From Termitomyces sp. T153 (Eukaryota > Basidiomycota > Agaricomycetes > Agaricales > Lyophyllaceae), in assembly GCA_018296165.2 (NCBI GenBank), contig JACKQL020000141.1, positions 41,327 through 105,326 of the forward strand: a stretch of 64,000 nt of DNA, read 5' to 3'. A model generated the notes under the pieces. That model saw only the letters and a list, made by a program, of their open reading frames with translations, was not told the DNA's origin and ran no database searches. Each line of letters opens with the position of its first letter. Position 1 is the first letter of the stretch. Below are positions 10,616 to 22,500 of this stretch, piece after piece. The position numbers and the translations under genes were made by a program.

Positions 10616-13408
10616 ATGGAGCCTCTTACTAATCGACAAATTTCTGCCCTAGTCGCACTTATAAAAGCGACGGCAAATACAATTGAATCTCACTTCACGG
10701 ACTCCTCACTCCTCTCTCTGGACAGCCTGTACTCTCATGCGTTGGGCGCAGCGATCTCCTCCCCTCCACTGAATGATGCCGTTCATATACTTGAAGGTGC
10801 TTGTGCTCAGTTGTGCGCGACCCTCGCACGGCCGAGCCATACTGTACTCAATGTACTGATGCGAAATGTAGGCTTGATGCCGTCAATTGATCGGATCAAC
10901 GGATCAAACTTTGTTTTCACAGAGTTTTGGAGGCTTCAGTTACACGAAAGCTCACTTAGACGTTACAGTCGTAGGTATAGATTTTAAATTGATTTATTCG
11001 TTAGCTGAGACGGCCTCAAACTATTGAATGGGTCCAAACAAATATATATAATTAAAACCCGAAACAACTAAATACTCGTAGGCCTAAGTTAGCCGCTCCC
11101 TGGGGCTAGCCGAGCCGTGGTACGTCGTTGCTTCCCCTCTCCCCCAATCCTGCTCTCCCTTTTATAGGTCGTCATACGCGCACGGACCCGGCTGTTTTTC
11201 ATGCGCGCCCGTAGGTGTACCGCGTGGTTTTTCTTGGCCTTTCTCTGTTATTGGCTGGCCATTTGCGATGACGTGCTGGGTCGGGGTTACTCGGCTTTTC
11301 GTTCGTCCGACCTCTTTCCTCTTGTTCTTTTTCCTTTCCTTCTTCTCCCATAGCCTTCGTGCGGTTCGTATGGTGGCTAGGTCTGGTCTCTGGACGGTCT
11401 GGCGTGCGGTGTCGAGGGGAGGCAGGGTTTTTGCCATGCATTCAGACGTCTATGGCTGTCCTCGGCATCGGTTAGCTGTTCTAGCCGGTTTTTGCCGAGC
11501 ACAGCCATTGATCGTTGATCACATGCGTGACCAGCTGTTCTCGACGTCATAGGTCCTGCTGGCGTCGTTCAATGCGTGCTTTCTTGGGTTCTTTGGTGCT
11601 ATTCTTTTTATACTAGGTAAGGTTTTTATGTCTACAGTTTTCGACATTTACCCAAGCTTACGGTTTTCAGCTTGTTTTGAATGGTATTTCCTTATCTTTC
11701 TTTTGAGTATATTCAACCTGTCTCGTATTCGAGACAGGCGTATCAGTACGCCGCTCTGCCTCTGACTTCTCATAGATCTTTAGATTTCTCATTGAGTTTG
11801 TCTTTTATGACAGAGGGCAACACAGGTTAGGGTGCTGCTTAGATCTGCGTAAAGTGTATATAATTGATAGTGACCTTGGCAGTTCTTTGAACCTATTTGC
11901 TTGAACGTCGTGATCACGTTCAAGATACCGGATATCCTTCAAGAACGCCCGTTAGGAATGCATATAAAGGAAATCGGAGAAAAAGCCGGTGTTGATCATG
12001 AGAAACTTGGCCAAATCATGCGTCTATTAGCTACTAAGCATATCTTCCGAGAAGGTATGTCATTCTATGACAAACCTCGAAGTGCCATTTTTACTCTACA
12101 TGGATACTTTGTTTTACAGTTGCGACAGATCGTTTCGCAAACAACCGTCTGAGCATTCAACTTGTCTCTTCAAACCCTCTGGCAGCCTATTTATCTTTTT
12201 AGTGAGTATCAAACACCCCGACTTTGCATCTCACGATGGAATTCCTCCACTGGCCCACTGATTAATCAAATCCGAAGCAATGATATTAACAAGGCAGCAA
12301 TGATGATTGTGGACGTTCTCACAAATTCAAATCAGAAAAAAATCGAGCAATCGCCATGGAACAGGATGACGGGGTTCGATGGATCTCTGTTTGAATATTT
12401 TGAGGAGGTACTGTTGTTTTTTGCCATTTTTAGTGCAGATGATCATATTGCTTGATACTGTCAGGGCACTCCGGAGGGTGCAAAACAAGGAGCATTGTTT
12501 GCTCTCGGGTTGCGCGGATGGAATGATGCCGTACGGGCAGCAGCCGTTCTTTCAGGTACGTCCTTGCTTTATTCTTTCCTGTCCGTGGATGTGGCGCTCA
12601 CAGCAGAGCTATAGACTTCCCTTGGGGAAAATATCCAGCTGGGACAATCGTCAATGATGTTGGCGGGGGCATTGGAACAATGGCTATGGAGCTGATCAAA
12701 GCTTTCCGAATCTTCTGCTCAAGCTCCAGGATCGGCCCGGTAGGATTCATCAAGCGGAGATGGAAGTTTGGCCGGAGCTCCTGCCCTCTGCAATTGCTGA
12801 AAAACGTATCGAATTCAAGGCTATTGATTTTTTCGTTGATTCGCCTATTGAAGGGTGTGATGTGTACTACGTGAGTATCAATAGGTCATTGAGCATGTGC
12901 TTCCTGATGTAAAGGATCCGCAGTTAAAGAACATCTTGTGAACAATCTATCTACAAATCCCTCCATTAGGACCCTAACATTACTACTATGATTAGGTTGC
13001 ACTGGTCGGATGAAAAATGTATTCGGATTCTTCGCAACATCCGCGCAGTCTTAAAGCCCAGTGCTTGCATCCTTCTCCGTGCGTGGCCCTCCTGCAAAGC
13101 TTCTGGATATGCTAACTTATCTGTATAACGCAGATGACTATGTCCTTCAGCACACGAATCGTGATTATAATGGAACTCCCCAGGCTGACTCTGTGTTAAC
13201 ACTGAAGGAGGCACCGGAGCCATTACTTCCGAATTATGGTGCTGGTCATGTTCACCAGTACAATCTAGACATCGCTACGATGGTCTTGCTGAACAGTAGA
13301 GAGCGTACAATGGAGGAATTCATTGATATTGCTGGCAAGGCTGATCTCCGGTTTGTCGAACTTTGGCATACAGGTGAGATGGCCGTGCTCGAATTTCATC
13401 TTGCGTGA
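10616..13408 (+). CDS. O-methyltransferase (SAM-dependent, fungal type)
   Basis: Transfers a methyl group from S-adenosylmethionine to a hydroxyl, typically on small secondary metabolites; the substrate cannot be told. Exons join in phase as 10616-10867, 11883-12054, 12120-12201, 12278-12407, 12465-12555, 12615-12870, 12924-12937 (14-nt microexon), 12996-13078 and 13134-13408, about 450 residues. The N-terminal half carries a winged-helix dimerisation domain (segments CAQLCATLARPSH, ICLNVVITFKIPDIL, LGQIMRLLATKHIFRE). The SAM site is VNDVGGGIGT (about 12650), and the C-terminal half has ILLHWSDEKCIRILRN and EPLLPNYG as in the family. Oddities: the first intron is about 1 kb, far longer than the others; and one base is missing near 12706 (AF|NLLLK junction in a CC run), which breaks the frame in the methyltransferase domain. 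Either a pseudogene or a consensus error. Confidence 0.8.
10868..11882 (+). other. long first intron with possible insertion
   Basis: The intron (donor GTAGGC, acceptor CTTGGCAG) is about 1,015 bases against 45-80 for the others in the gene. Its middle (about 11090-11600) is richer in G+C and CpG than the flanks, suggesting inserted DNA, but I found no clear terminal repeats. A perfect 9-bp stem with a 4-base loop (CCTGTCTCG / CGAGACAGG) lies at 11717-11738. Confidence 0.45.
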
Positions 13409-16400
13409 TAGTATCACATTATGTAGTCTATTTCAAGTTCTGTATGTCTCTTAGTGTCTACCATAGGCATCCAAACATTGATACTAGTACCAGCAACTTG
13501 AAAGGGCTCAGCTTGGGTCAAAAGCTCGGGATTATCAGGACTGTGAGCCAAGCTTTCAGCCCTCAACAAGGCTTGGCCACCGCTGGCACTGGAACCTGAA
13601 CCAGTGGGAAAAAAAGAGTCATGTTATATCATTTCTTTGAGACGTTTCGATCCTGGGGGAAGAAGTCTTCTATTGTCTGGAGCCTATCTCCTTAGAAAAC
13701 ACTCTCTTGAGCAATTGTCTTTCGCTCTCACGCTGCCGCATTGATCTTGTGCAAAAATATTTTGAACTCGATTTGATTAGGAGCTATCGTCATCAACATT
13801 GACCCGGTATGTGATAAGCTGTATGCTAATAGATGATCTTGATCCTTCCCGAGCTTTTCATTGTGGTGCTGCGCCGGACAGAGAGAGGTCGCAATGGTTA
13901 TTGGGAAAAAGTCAGTGGTGACAAGGTATTGTACATTTGGGATCCATACATCTTGACATTCGCCTTAAGAAATCATTCATAACTCATTTTCAATGAGCTC
14001 GTGGTCCTTTTTAAGTTTCAGTTTCGGTCAAAAATTCAGTATGTCGTCTGGAAGAGATTCTACGAGGTAAAGCGCTAATCATGACCAGCGTCTGTTCCAT
14101 TTTCACACCGTAAACCCCAGCCAACGTGCCATCAATGCTGGTTCAGTGACAGATTGAAGTAAAGGGTGGCAGAGGTGTGTGTGGTAAGTGCACGTTCTCT
14201 TTTTCTCCGGCTTTTCTGTTCACCATGTTTTACCACCGCATTCATCAAGGGTAGATGAGGTGCATTGGTGGAAGAGGGATGAGCGGTAAATAAAGGATGA
14301 GGTTGTACAGATGTAGATAATTGAGGCTCGTACGAGTTTTTCCAGCAGTGAAATCATAATTCTCAGCGGACTGATACCGCTTCAGTCGGCTCGCTTCAAT
14401 CCACTCAAAGTTATTTTTCACAGTTCATTTTGTGCATTCGACACGGCAAGGAAACTATGCAGAAAGTATAACGATTGACCCGAAAAAGAGATGAAGCGAA
14501 GCTGCGTACCTCTATCCATCAAATACTGTAGGATATTTCACCTGAACTCCCTTTCCTCATTCACTTGTATTCGAGAGCAATCAGCGCAGCAACACATAGT
14601 TTGAGCGAGATGCTAGGCCGCAGACCGTCATCTCATTTGCAAATATCGAGAATAAGGCATGTAGTTGGAGGGGGGGGAGGTTAGGGGAGGTGTGTGTGGG
14701 TAATTTGAATCTCGCAACCGGTGTATAGCATAGCAGGGTTTCGGGGGGAGCCAACAGCTTCGTAGCTAAGTTTAGTTCGGCTGGATGAAAAGTGGAAGAG
14801 AAATGGATTTTTCGACGGCTTTCATCATCATTGTTGGTCATAATAACACTAAGATAACGGAAGTAAGAGAGCTGAGAAGAAAGAAATGTCATGGATTGTT
14901 CTGGAAAAAGAGACGACAGAAGGCTTGCTATCTCCACCTCTGTCAACCTTGCTCGACATCATCTGCACGGAAACACTCTTTTTCCTCGTTTGCCCCTTGT
15001 ATCCATTATCCTCTTGTTCGATTCCTTCTGCATGCAGAATCTGATTTGAATCCTGCATTCCGCTCTTCGACATCCAAGAACACGCTATACCGATCTTCCT
15101 CCACTCCCAAGTCTTTGGAGCTGCTTCAATTTTGATTTCGAGTGAGACGTCGACAAAGACGGTGGTTCATTCTATTAGGTGGACGCGTCAGATGTACTAT
15201 CATCCGGTAGACAGACAAACAAAACACACTCGTTCTAAGCATTTTGCAGTTTTCTTCTACTGACAAGCGATAAAATCGACCGCGTACTTCTTCTAATCAT
15301 TTGTTGTGTTTTCCCTCGTGTCAGCGCAGCCACACAACACACTCTAGTAAACTCTCAATCTTACCTCTGGGAACATCAAGCTCCCCTTCCTACCGAGCAA
15401 AACGTGTCCAAAGTACGACTTGGATGATGGTTCTTGTCAAGGGTGATGAGGGCGCACGAGATTACGGCGAAAGAGGAGTGTGCAAGAAAGTTGGCCGTAG
15501 AGACCTGGTCATGGTGCGGCCGCCATTCATGGAGGATTCGGTCGCGCAGCCGTTCTTCCAGACGTGAGACCAAACCTTCCGTGGTTGATCTATACAACAA
15601 GTCATCGTGACTCCCGTGGGCCATAATTCAGCATCTTCTACTCCCATTACGACTGTTTCTAGGGCTTTTGAGGCCGCGGAAGGACACTCCGTTCGTCCTA
15701 CGCCGACAGCATAAATGACTGGGTGAGTACCTGCCGTTGCTCTTGTGTAGACTTGTGTCATCAAAGACGACCCGAAAAGAGGTTATAACGCCAAGTTATC
15801 GCAATCCTCCTTCACAGCTGCGGTTGCTCTACCGATCGAAGAGACGAACTTCAACCGGAATCATCGTCCTCGCATGTACACTTCACCGAGTGCCGAAAGA
15901 TTGATCGACGGGACGGACGCAGACGAGCACGACGGGAGGCTTGTAAAGCTAGCGGCAGCAAGGGTGAAGATGACAGGTCAATGTGAACGAGCTGGGGACG
16001 TTCAAAGGGAATGCCGAGTGAGGGGCATTGCGATGTTCGAGCCATTGTCTAGCGCACGGCTGGCTGCTGGTTGCGGTCATTTCTGGGGCTCTCACGCATA
16101 AAAAAGTAGACATTCCGCTCGGATCGACAAAGCCTTCGTTGTATAACCATAGCAGACAAGTGCGAGGAGAGATGTGAGCGCAGAAGAGACTACAAGACGA
16201 GGCTGTGAGTTCTCTCGGAGTCAGTTGGCACAAAAGAGACAAAGATGACTGGTTGGCAGAGACGCGACGGCATGGAACGATCCGGCCCGCGCGCATATCA
16301 GGCTTGGGTACGGCCGAGTATCTTCAGGCTTAAATAGATGGTGAGAAGGATCGTTGGAACACGTGGATGTGCTGTGGTTGAGCATGGGACTTGCTTGCCC

Positions 16401-16520
16401 ATATTTGGAATTAGGCAAAACATGGCCACACCGGTCTCGTCGCGACAAGATGACAGCTGTACTCTCTCTATCGCTATTGTCCATCTTGTTCGCATTGTAT
16501 AGCTCTATCGCCGCTGTAAC
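13409..16520. other. intergenic region, no gene assigned
   Basis: CpG-containing, non-repetitive DNA between the O-methyltransferase and the NLR gene. Short ORFs on both strands (14581-14946 minus, 15301-15567 plus, 15462-15764 minus, 15949-16296 minus) show no recognisable domain and no convincing splice chain. The last few hundred bases presumably include the NLR promoter. Confidence 0.45.
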
Positions 16521-19500
16521 ATGTCCGCAAACCAGAAAGACAAACCCTCCTCGAAGAGGCAAATGCTCATCCAAGGCCTCAAATCAGTGTTCTCGAAAAG
16601 TCCTGAGGATCCATCACCTGCTCGTAAGTACTCGGGTCAATCCCTCAAACACATCTCTCACAATTGACCGGCCTTTTCATCTGTGCTAGGTTCCATTGAT
16701 ACAGGTAAGCACAATGGGCATTGGTCATCTTAGCCCTTTGTCTAAATCATGGCTCAGGCACTGTGATGAAAGATAGACTTCAACTAGCTTGGAATGGTGT
16801 TGAGCTCTTGCTTAAGAAGGCTGAGGATTCATTGGCTGGAACACCATTCCGGGTTCCTGTTGGTATTGTTAATACTCTTATCGAGCTTTACAATGTAAGT
16901 TTTCTTCTCATATTATATGATGCATCAGGTGAAATAAATTCCAGGCTGTTTCTGACAACAATGATGAGTTAAAAACTCAGATAGTAAGAACTCAAGAACG
17001 CCTCAGTGCTATGGAACATGAGTTAGCCAAGACCAATGATGCTGACTTAAAGGATCTGATAAAAGGCTTTGCTGAGTGTGTTCAGTGATATTTACCTACT
17101 ATTGTAAGGCTGATGTGGAGCAGGAAACTTGCTACTAAGCTTAGTGAACTTGATAGTATATCTAAGAAAGCAACATGGAAGAAAATTCTTCAGAATGAGC
17201 AGGACAAGTCACAGCTCAATAATATTTTCAAATACATTGATGAGCAGATAAAGGATTTCCAGGTGTGGTTGTTTGTATGCATATCTGGAGTAGAAAGCTA
17301 AAACCAAGTTTCTTTAGATTAGGCTTGCTCTCAAGATTGATTAGAATATCTTGAATCTGCATAAATCATTTGATGTATGAGACTTATATGGTTTTAAGTA
17401 GCTATTATAAACTAATTTGATTCCTAGCAATTACAACTAAACACTTGGCCTCATTCTGATAAAGCTATATACAATTACAATCTTGAAGGTGTGCCAACAT
17501 TGTCTCGTGGAGCTTGCCTACCAGGAACACGTGTTTCTATTCTTGAACACATTTGTAAATGGGCCCAAGATTCAGCATCTACAAGCCCACCAGTTTTTTG
17601 GCTGACTGGACATGCAGGCTCAGGCAAATCAACTATTGCCTACTCTGTAGCTAAGTGGTTTGACAATGGCAAAGAAGTATTGAAGACTTTGCAAGCTACT
17701 TTTTTTTGCTCTAGGCAATTTGAAGAGACAAAATATCAAAAACATATTATTCCTACTCTGGTTTATCAGCTTGCTCGTCATTCTTATATGTATGCAGAGT
17801 CATTGCTTGCTGCTGATGCATTTGACTCTGTCAACAAATCATTGTCAAAACAGATGAATGACCTCTTAGTTGTCCCTTGGCAGAAATGTGTTCAAAGCTG
17901 TTCTCCAGACCTACCCCCATACCTCTTAGTTATTGATGCTTTGGATGAAATTGAGGGCAAAGCAGGAGCAGAATTTCTCAGAAAACTGCTTATGAGTATT
18001 CAAAGTGGGCATTTACAAGGGCTCAAGTTTCTTGTTACAAGTAGACCAGATCCTGAACTTGCCAAGCTATGTGCATCCTTTCCACCTGACTCAGTTTGTC
18101 GTCTTCAAGATGTATCTCAGGAGCAGGCTGATAGAGATATTATGACATACTTGCATCATGCCTTGCCTGTGTTCCAGAATAAGCTTGAACTCAAAGAGCT
18201 TGGAAGAAAGGCAAATGGGCTGTTTATCTATGCTTCAACTGCTGTGAGGTATATATCATCAGGAACTCCAGGAGAGCAACAAGATCAGATGAGACAGCTG
18301 CTTGATTCTACAAACAATACAAAAATGTCAGAAGTGCCAGATTGTTTTGATCCAAGAACACTGATTGATAATTTGTACCATCAAATACTGTCTGAAGCAT
18401 TTGTTCAAGTTCAAAAGAATCATGTTGAAGCTCGCTTGAAACTCCTCCATACAATTCTTTGCACAGAAGAGCGTATATCTACTTCTGTTGCAGCAGGACT
18501 CTGTAATGCTATCAATGTTAGGGACATGGAAGAGCGAGCTGATGATCTCATTAAAAAGCTCCATGCTGTTCTTTATGTGAAAGATGATAAGGTCTTTTGG
18601 TACCATGCTTCTTTTCCAGACTTCATCTTTGCTCAAGGACAATCATCCAAAATATGTCTGACAGATTTGAACAATTCTTCAAGTTATATCAAGGATATGT
18701 CCTGTGATGCAGCCTCTTATCATGCTTTACTTGCTAAGTGTTGCTTTGATATTATGCAGAGAGAGCTTCAGTTTAACATCTGCAATTTACCTTCATCATT
18801 TTTTGAAGACACTGAAATACCAAATCTTCAAACTTGTATCAAGGAGAAAATATCAGGTGTCCTTCAATATGCATGCCAACACTGGGCACAACACATAATG
18901 AAAGCCATACCAAAAGAGCACAAGAATATTCTGTACAAAGTAGAAAAATTCCTTGAAATTCATGTGCTTTTTTGGATGGAGGCTATGAATCTACTTCAAT
19001 TATCAAAGCAGTGTCATATTATGCTGCAACAAGTAATTCAATGTATTACCAAGGCAAGAGAGTTCTGATTTCAATGTACTCAATAAGATTGATAGTATGA
19101 TAGCAACAGGTTGACAGTCACTCATATCTCATACAAAACATCAATGAGACAGCTAACTTTGCTGCCCACTTTACATCAAGTCCAGCAGCTCAGTCCACAC
19201 CACATCTATATCTTTCAGCATTAGCAACATTCTTGAGTGATAGCAACCTAACAAAAAGATGGAAAGAGGAATTCCCTTTGATTCCATCTCTAATTGGTGA
19301 AAGAAGACTGACAATGTCCAAAGTGAGCATATTGCAGGAAAGTAGTGTTGAATGTGTTGCATTTTCACCAGATGGGAAGTGCATTGTCTCTGGGTCATAT
19401 GACAATTCTGTGAGGGTGTGGGATGCATCCAGTGGTAGACAGCTGCAGGAGTTACATGGCCATCTTGGCTCTGTCACATCTGTTGCATTCTCACCAGATG

Positions 19501-22500
19501 GGAAGTCCATTGTCTCTGGCTCAGATGATGAAACTGTGAGGGTGTGGGATGCCTCCAGTGGTGCACAGTTGCAGGGCTTACATGGCCACACTGGCCCTGT
19601 CACATCTGTTGCATTCTCACCAGATGGGAAGTCCATTGTCTCTGGCTCAGATGACAAATCTATGAGGGTGTGGGATGCCTCCAGTGGTGCACAGCTGGAG
19701 GAGTTAACTGGCCACACTGACTCTGTCACATCTGTTGCATTCTCACCAGATGGGAAGTCCATTGTCTCTGGCTCATATGATGAATCTGTGAGGGTGTGGG
19801 ATGCCTCCAGTGGTGCACAGTTACAGGAATTAAATGGCCACACAAACTGGGTCACATCTGTTGCATTCTCACCAGATGGGGAATCCATTGTCTCTGGCTC
19901 AGATGACAAATCTGTGAGGGTCTGGGATGCCTCCAGTGGTGCACAGTTGCAGGAATTAAATGGCCACACCAACTGTGTCACATCTGTTGCATTCTCACCA
20001 GATGGAAAGTCCATTGTCTCTGGCTCAGATGACAAATCTGTGAGGGTGTGGAATGCCTCCAGTGGTGCACAGTTGCAGAAATTAAATGGACACACTGTCT
20101 GTATCACATCTGTTGCATTTTCACCAGATGGGAAGTCCATTGTCTCTAGCTCATATGACAAATCTGTGAGGGTGTGGGATGCCTCCAATGGTGCACAGTT
20201 GCAGGAATTAAATGGCCACACTGACTGGGTCACATCTGTTGCATTCTCACCAGATAGAAAGTCCATTGTCTCTGGCTCATATGACAGATCTGTGAGGGTG
20301 TGGGATGCCTCTAGTGGTGCCCAGTTGCAGGCATTAGATGGTCACACTGACCTTGTCACATCCTGTTGCATTCTCACCAGATGGGAAGTCCATTGTCTCT
20401 GGCTCATATGACAAATCTGTGAGGGTGTGGGATGCCTCCAATGGTGCACAGTTGCAGGAATTGACTGGCCACACTGGCTCTGTCACATCTGTTGCATTCT
20501 CACCAGATGGGAAGTCCATTGTCTCTGGCTCATATGATGAATCTGTGAGGGTGTGGGATGCCTTCAGTGGTGCACAGTTGCAGGAGTTGACTGGCCACCT
20601 CAACTCAGTCACATCTGTTGGATTCTCACTAGATGGGAAATCAATTGTCTCTGGATCATTTGACAAATCTGTGAGGGTCTGGGATGCCTCCAGTGGTGCA
20701 CAGTTGCAGGAGTTAACTGGCCACACTGACTCTGTCACATCTGTTGCATTCTCACCAGATGGGAAGTCCATTGTCTCTGGCTCATATGACAGATCTGTGA
20801 GGGTGTGGGATGCCTCCAATGGTGCACAGTTGCAGGAATTGACTGGCCACACTGGCTCTGTCACATCTGTTGCATTCTCACCAGATGGGAAGTCCATTGT
20901 CTCTGGCTCATATGATGAATCTGTGAGGGTGTGGGATGCCTTCAGTGGTGCACAGTTGCAGGAGTTGACTGGCCACCTCAACTCAGTCACATCTGTTGGA
21001 TTCTCACTAGATGGGAAATCAATTGTCTCTGGATCATTTGACAAATCTGTGAGGGTCTGGGATGGCTCCAGTGGTGCACAGTTGCAGGAATTGATTGGCC
21101 ACACTGACTGGGTCACATCTGTTGCATTCTCACCAGATGGGGAATCCATTGTCTCTGGCTCAGATGACAAATCTATGAGGGTGTGGGATGCCTCCAGTGG
21201 TGCACAGTTGCAGGAATTAACTGGCCACACTGACTGTGTCACATCTGTTGCATTCTCACCAGATGGGAAGTCCATTGTCTCTGGCTCATTTGACAAATCT
21301 ATGAGGGTGTGGGATGCATCCAGTGGTGCACAGCTGGAGGAGTTAACTGGCCACACTGACTCTGTCACATCTGTTGCATTCTCACCAGATGGGAAGTCCA
21401 TTGTCTCTGGCTCTGACAAATCTGTGAGGGTGTGGAATGCCTCCAGTGGTGCACAGTTGCAGAAATTAAATGGACACACTGTCTGTATCACATCTGTTGC
21501 ATTCTCACCAGATGGGAAGTCCATTGTCTCTAGCTCATATGACAAATCTGTGAGGGTGTGGGATGCCTCCAATGGTGCACAGTTGCAGGAATTAAATGGC
21601 CACACTGACTGGGTCACATCTGTTGCATTCTCACCAGATAGAAAGTCCATTGTCTCTGGCTCATATGACAGATCTGTGAGGGTGTGGGATGCCTCTAGTG
21701 GTGCCCAGTTGCAGGCATTAGATGGTCACACTGACCTTGTCACATCTGTTGCATTCTCACCAGATGGGAAGTCCATTGTCTCTGGCTCATATGACAAATC
21801 TGTGAGGGTGTGGGATGCCTCCAATGGTGCACAGTTGCAGGAATTGACTGGCCACACTGGCTCTGTCACATCTGTTGCATTCTCACCAGATGGGAAGTCC
21901 ATTGTCTCTGGCTCATATGATGAATCTGTGAGGGTGTGGGATGCCTTCAGTGGTGCACAGTTGCAGGAGTTGACTGGCCACCTCAACTCAGTCACATCTG
22001 TTGGATTCTCACTAGATGGGAAATCAATTGTCTCTGGATCATTTGACAAATCTGTGAGGGTCTGGGATGCCTCCAGTGGTGCACAGTTGCAGGAATTGAT
22101 TGGCCACACTGACTGGGTCACATCTGTTGCATTCTCACCAGATGGGGAATCCATTGTCTCTGGCTCAGATGACAAATCTATGAGGGTGTGGGATGCCTCC
22201 AGTGGTGCACAGTTGCAGGAATTAACTGGCCACACTGACTGTGTCACATCTGTTGCATTCTCACCAGATGGGAAGTCCATTGTCTCTGGCTCATTTGACA
22301 AATCTATGAGGGTGTGGGATGCATCCAGTGGTGCACAGCTGGAGGAGTTAACTGGCCACACTGACTCTGTCACATCTGTTGCATTCTCACCAGATGGGAA
22401 GTCCATTGTCTCTGGCTCTGACAAATCTGTGAGGGTGTGGAATGCCTCCAGTGGTGCACAGTTGCAGAAATTAAATGGACACACTGTCTGTATCACATCT

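Noticed and set aside
12202..12277. Reading-through ORF SIKHPDFASHDG in the O-methyltransferase
   Set aside because: It begins with a GTGAGT donor and ends with CTGATTAAT..AAG; treating it as a 76-base intron keeps the phase on both sides.
17086..17088. In-frame TGA in the NLR gene, apparently a nonsense mutation
   Set aside because: A 48-base intron (17076-17123, GTGTGT..GAGCAG) removes it and joins FAE to KLATK in phase, as in the usual family layout.
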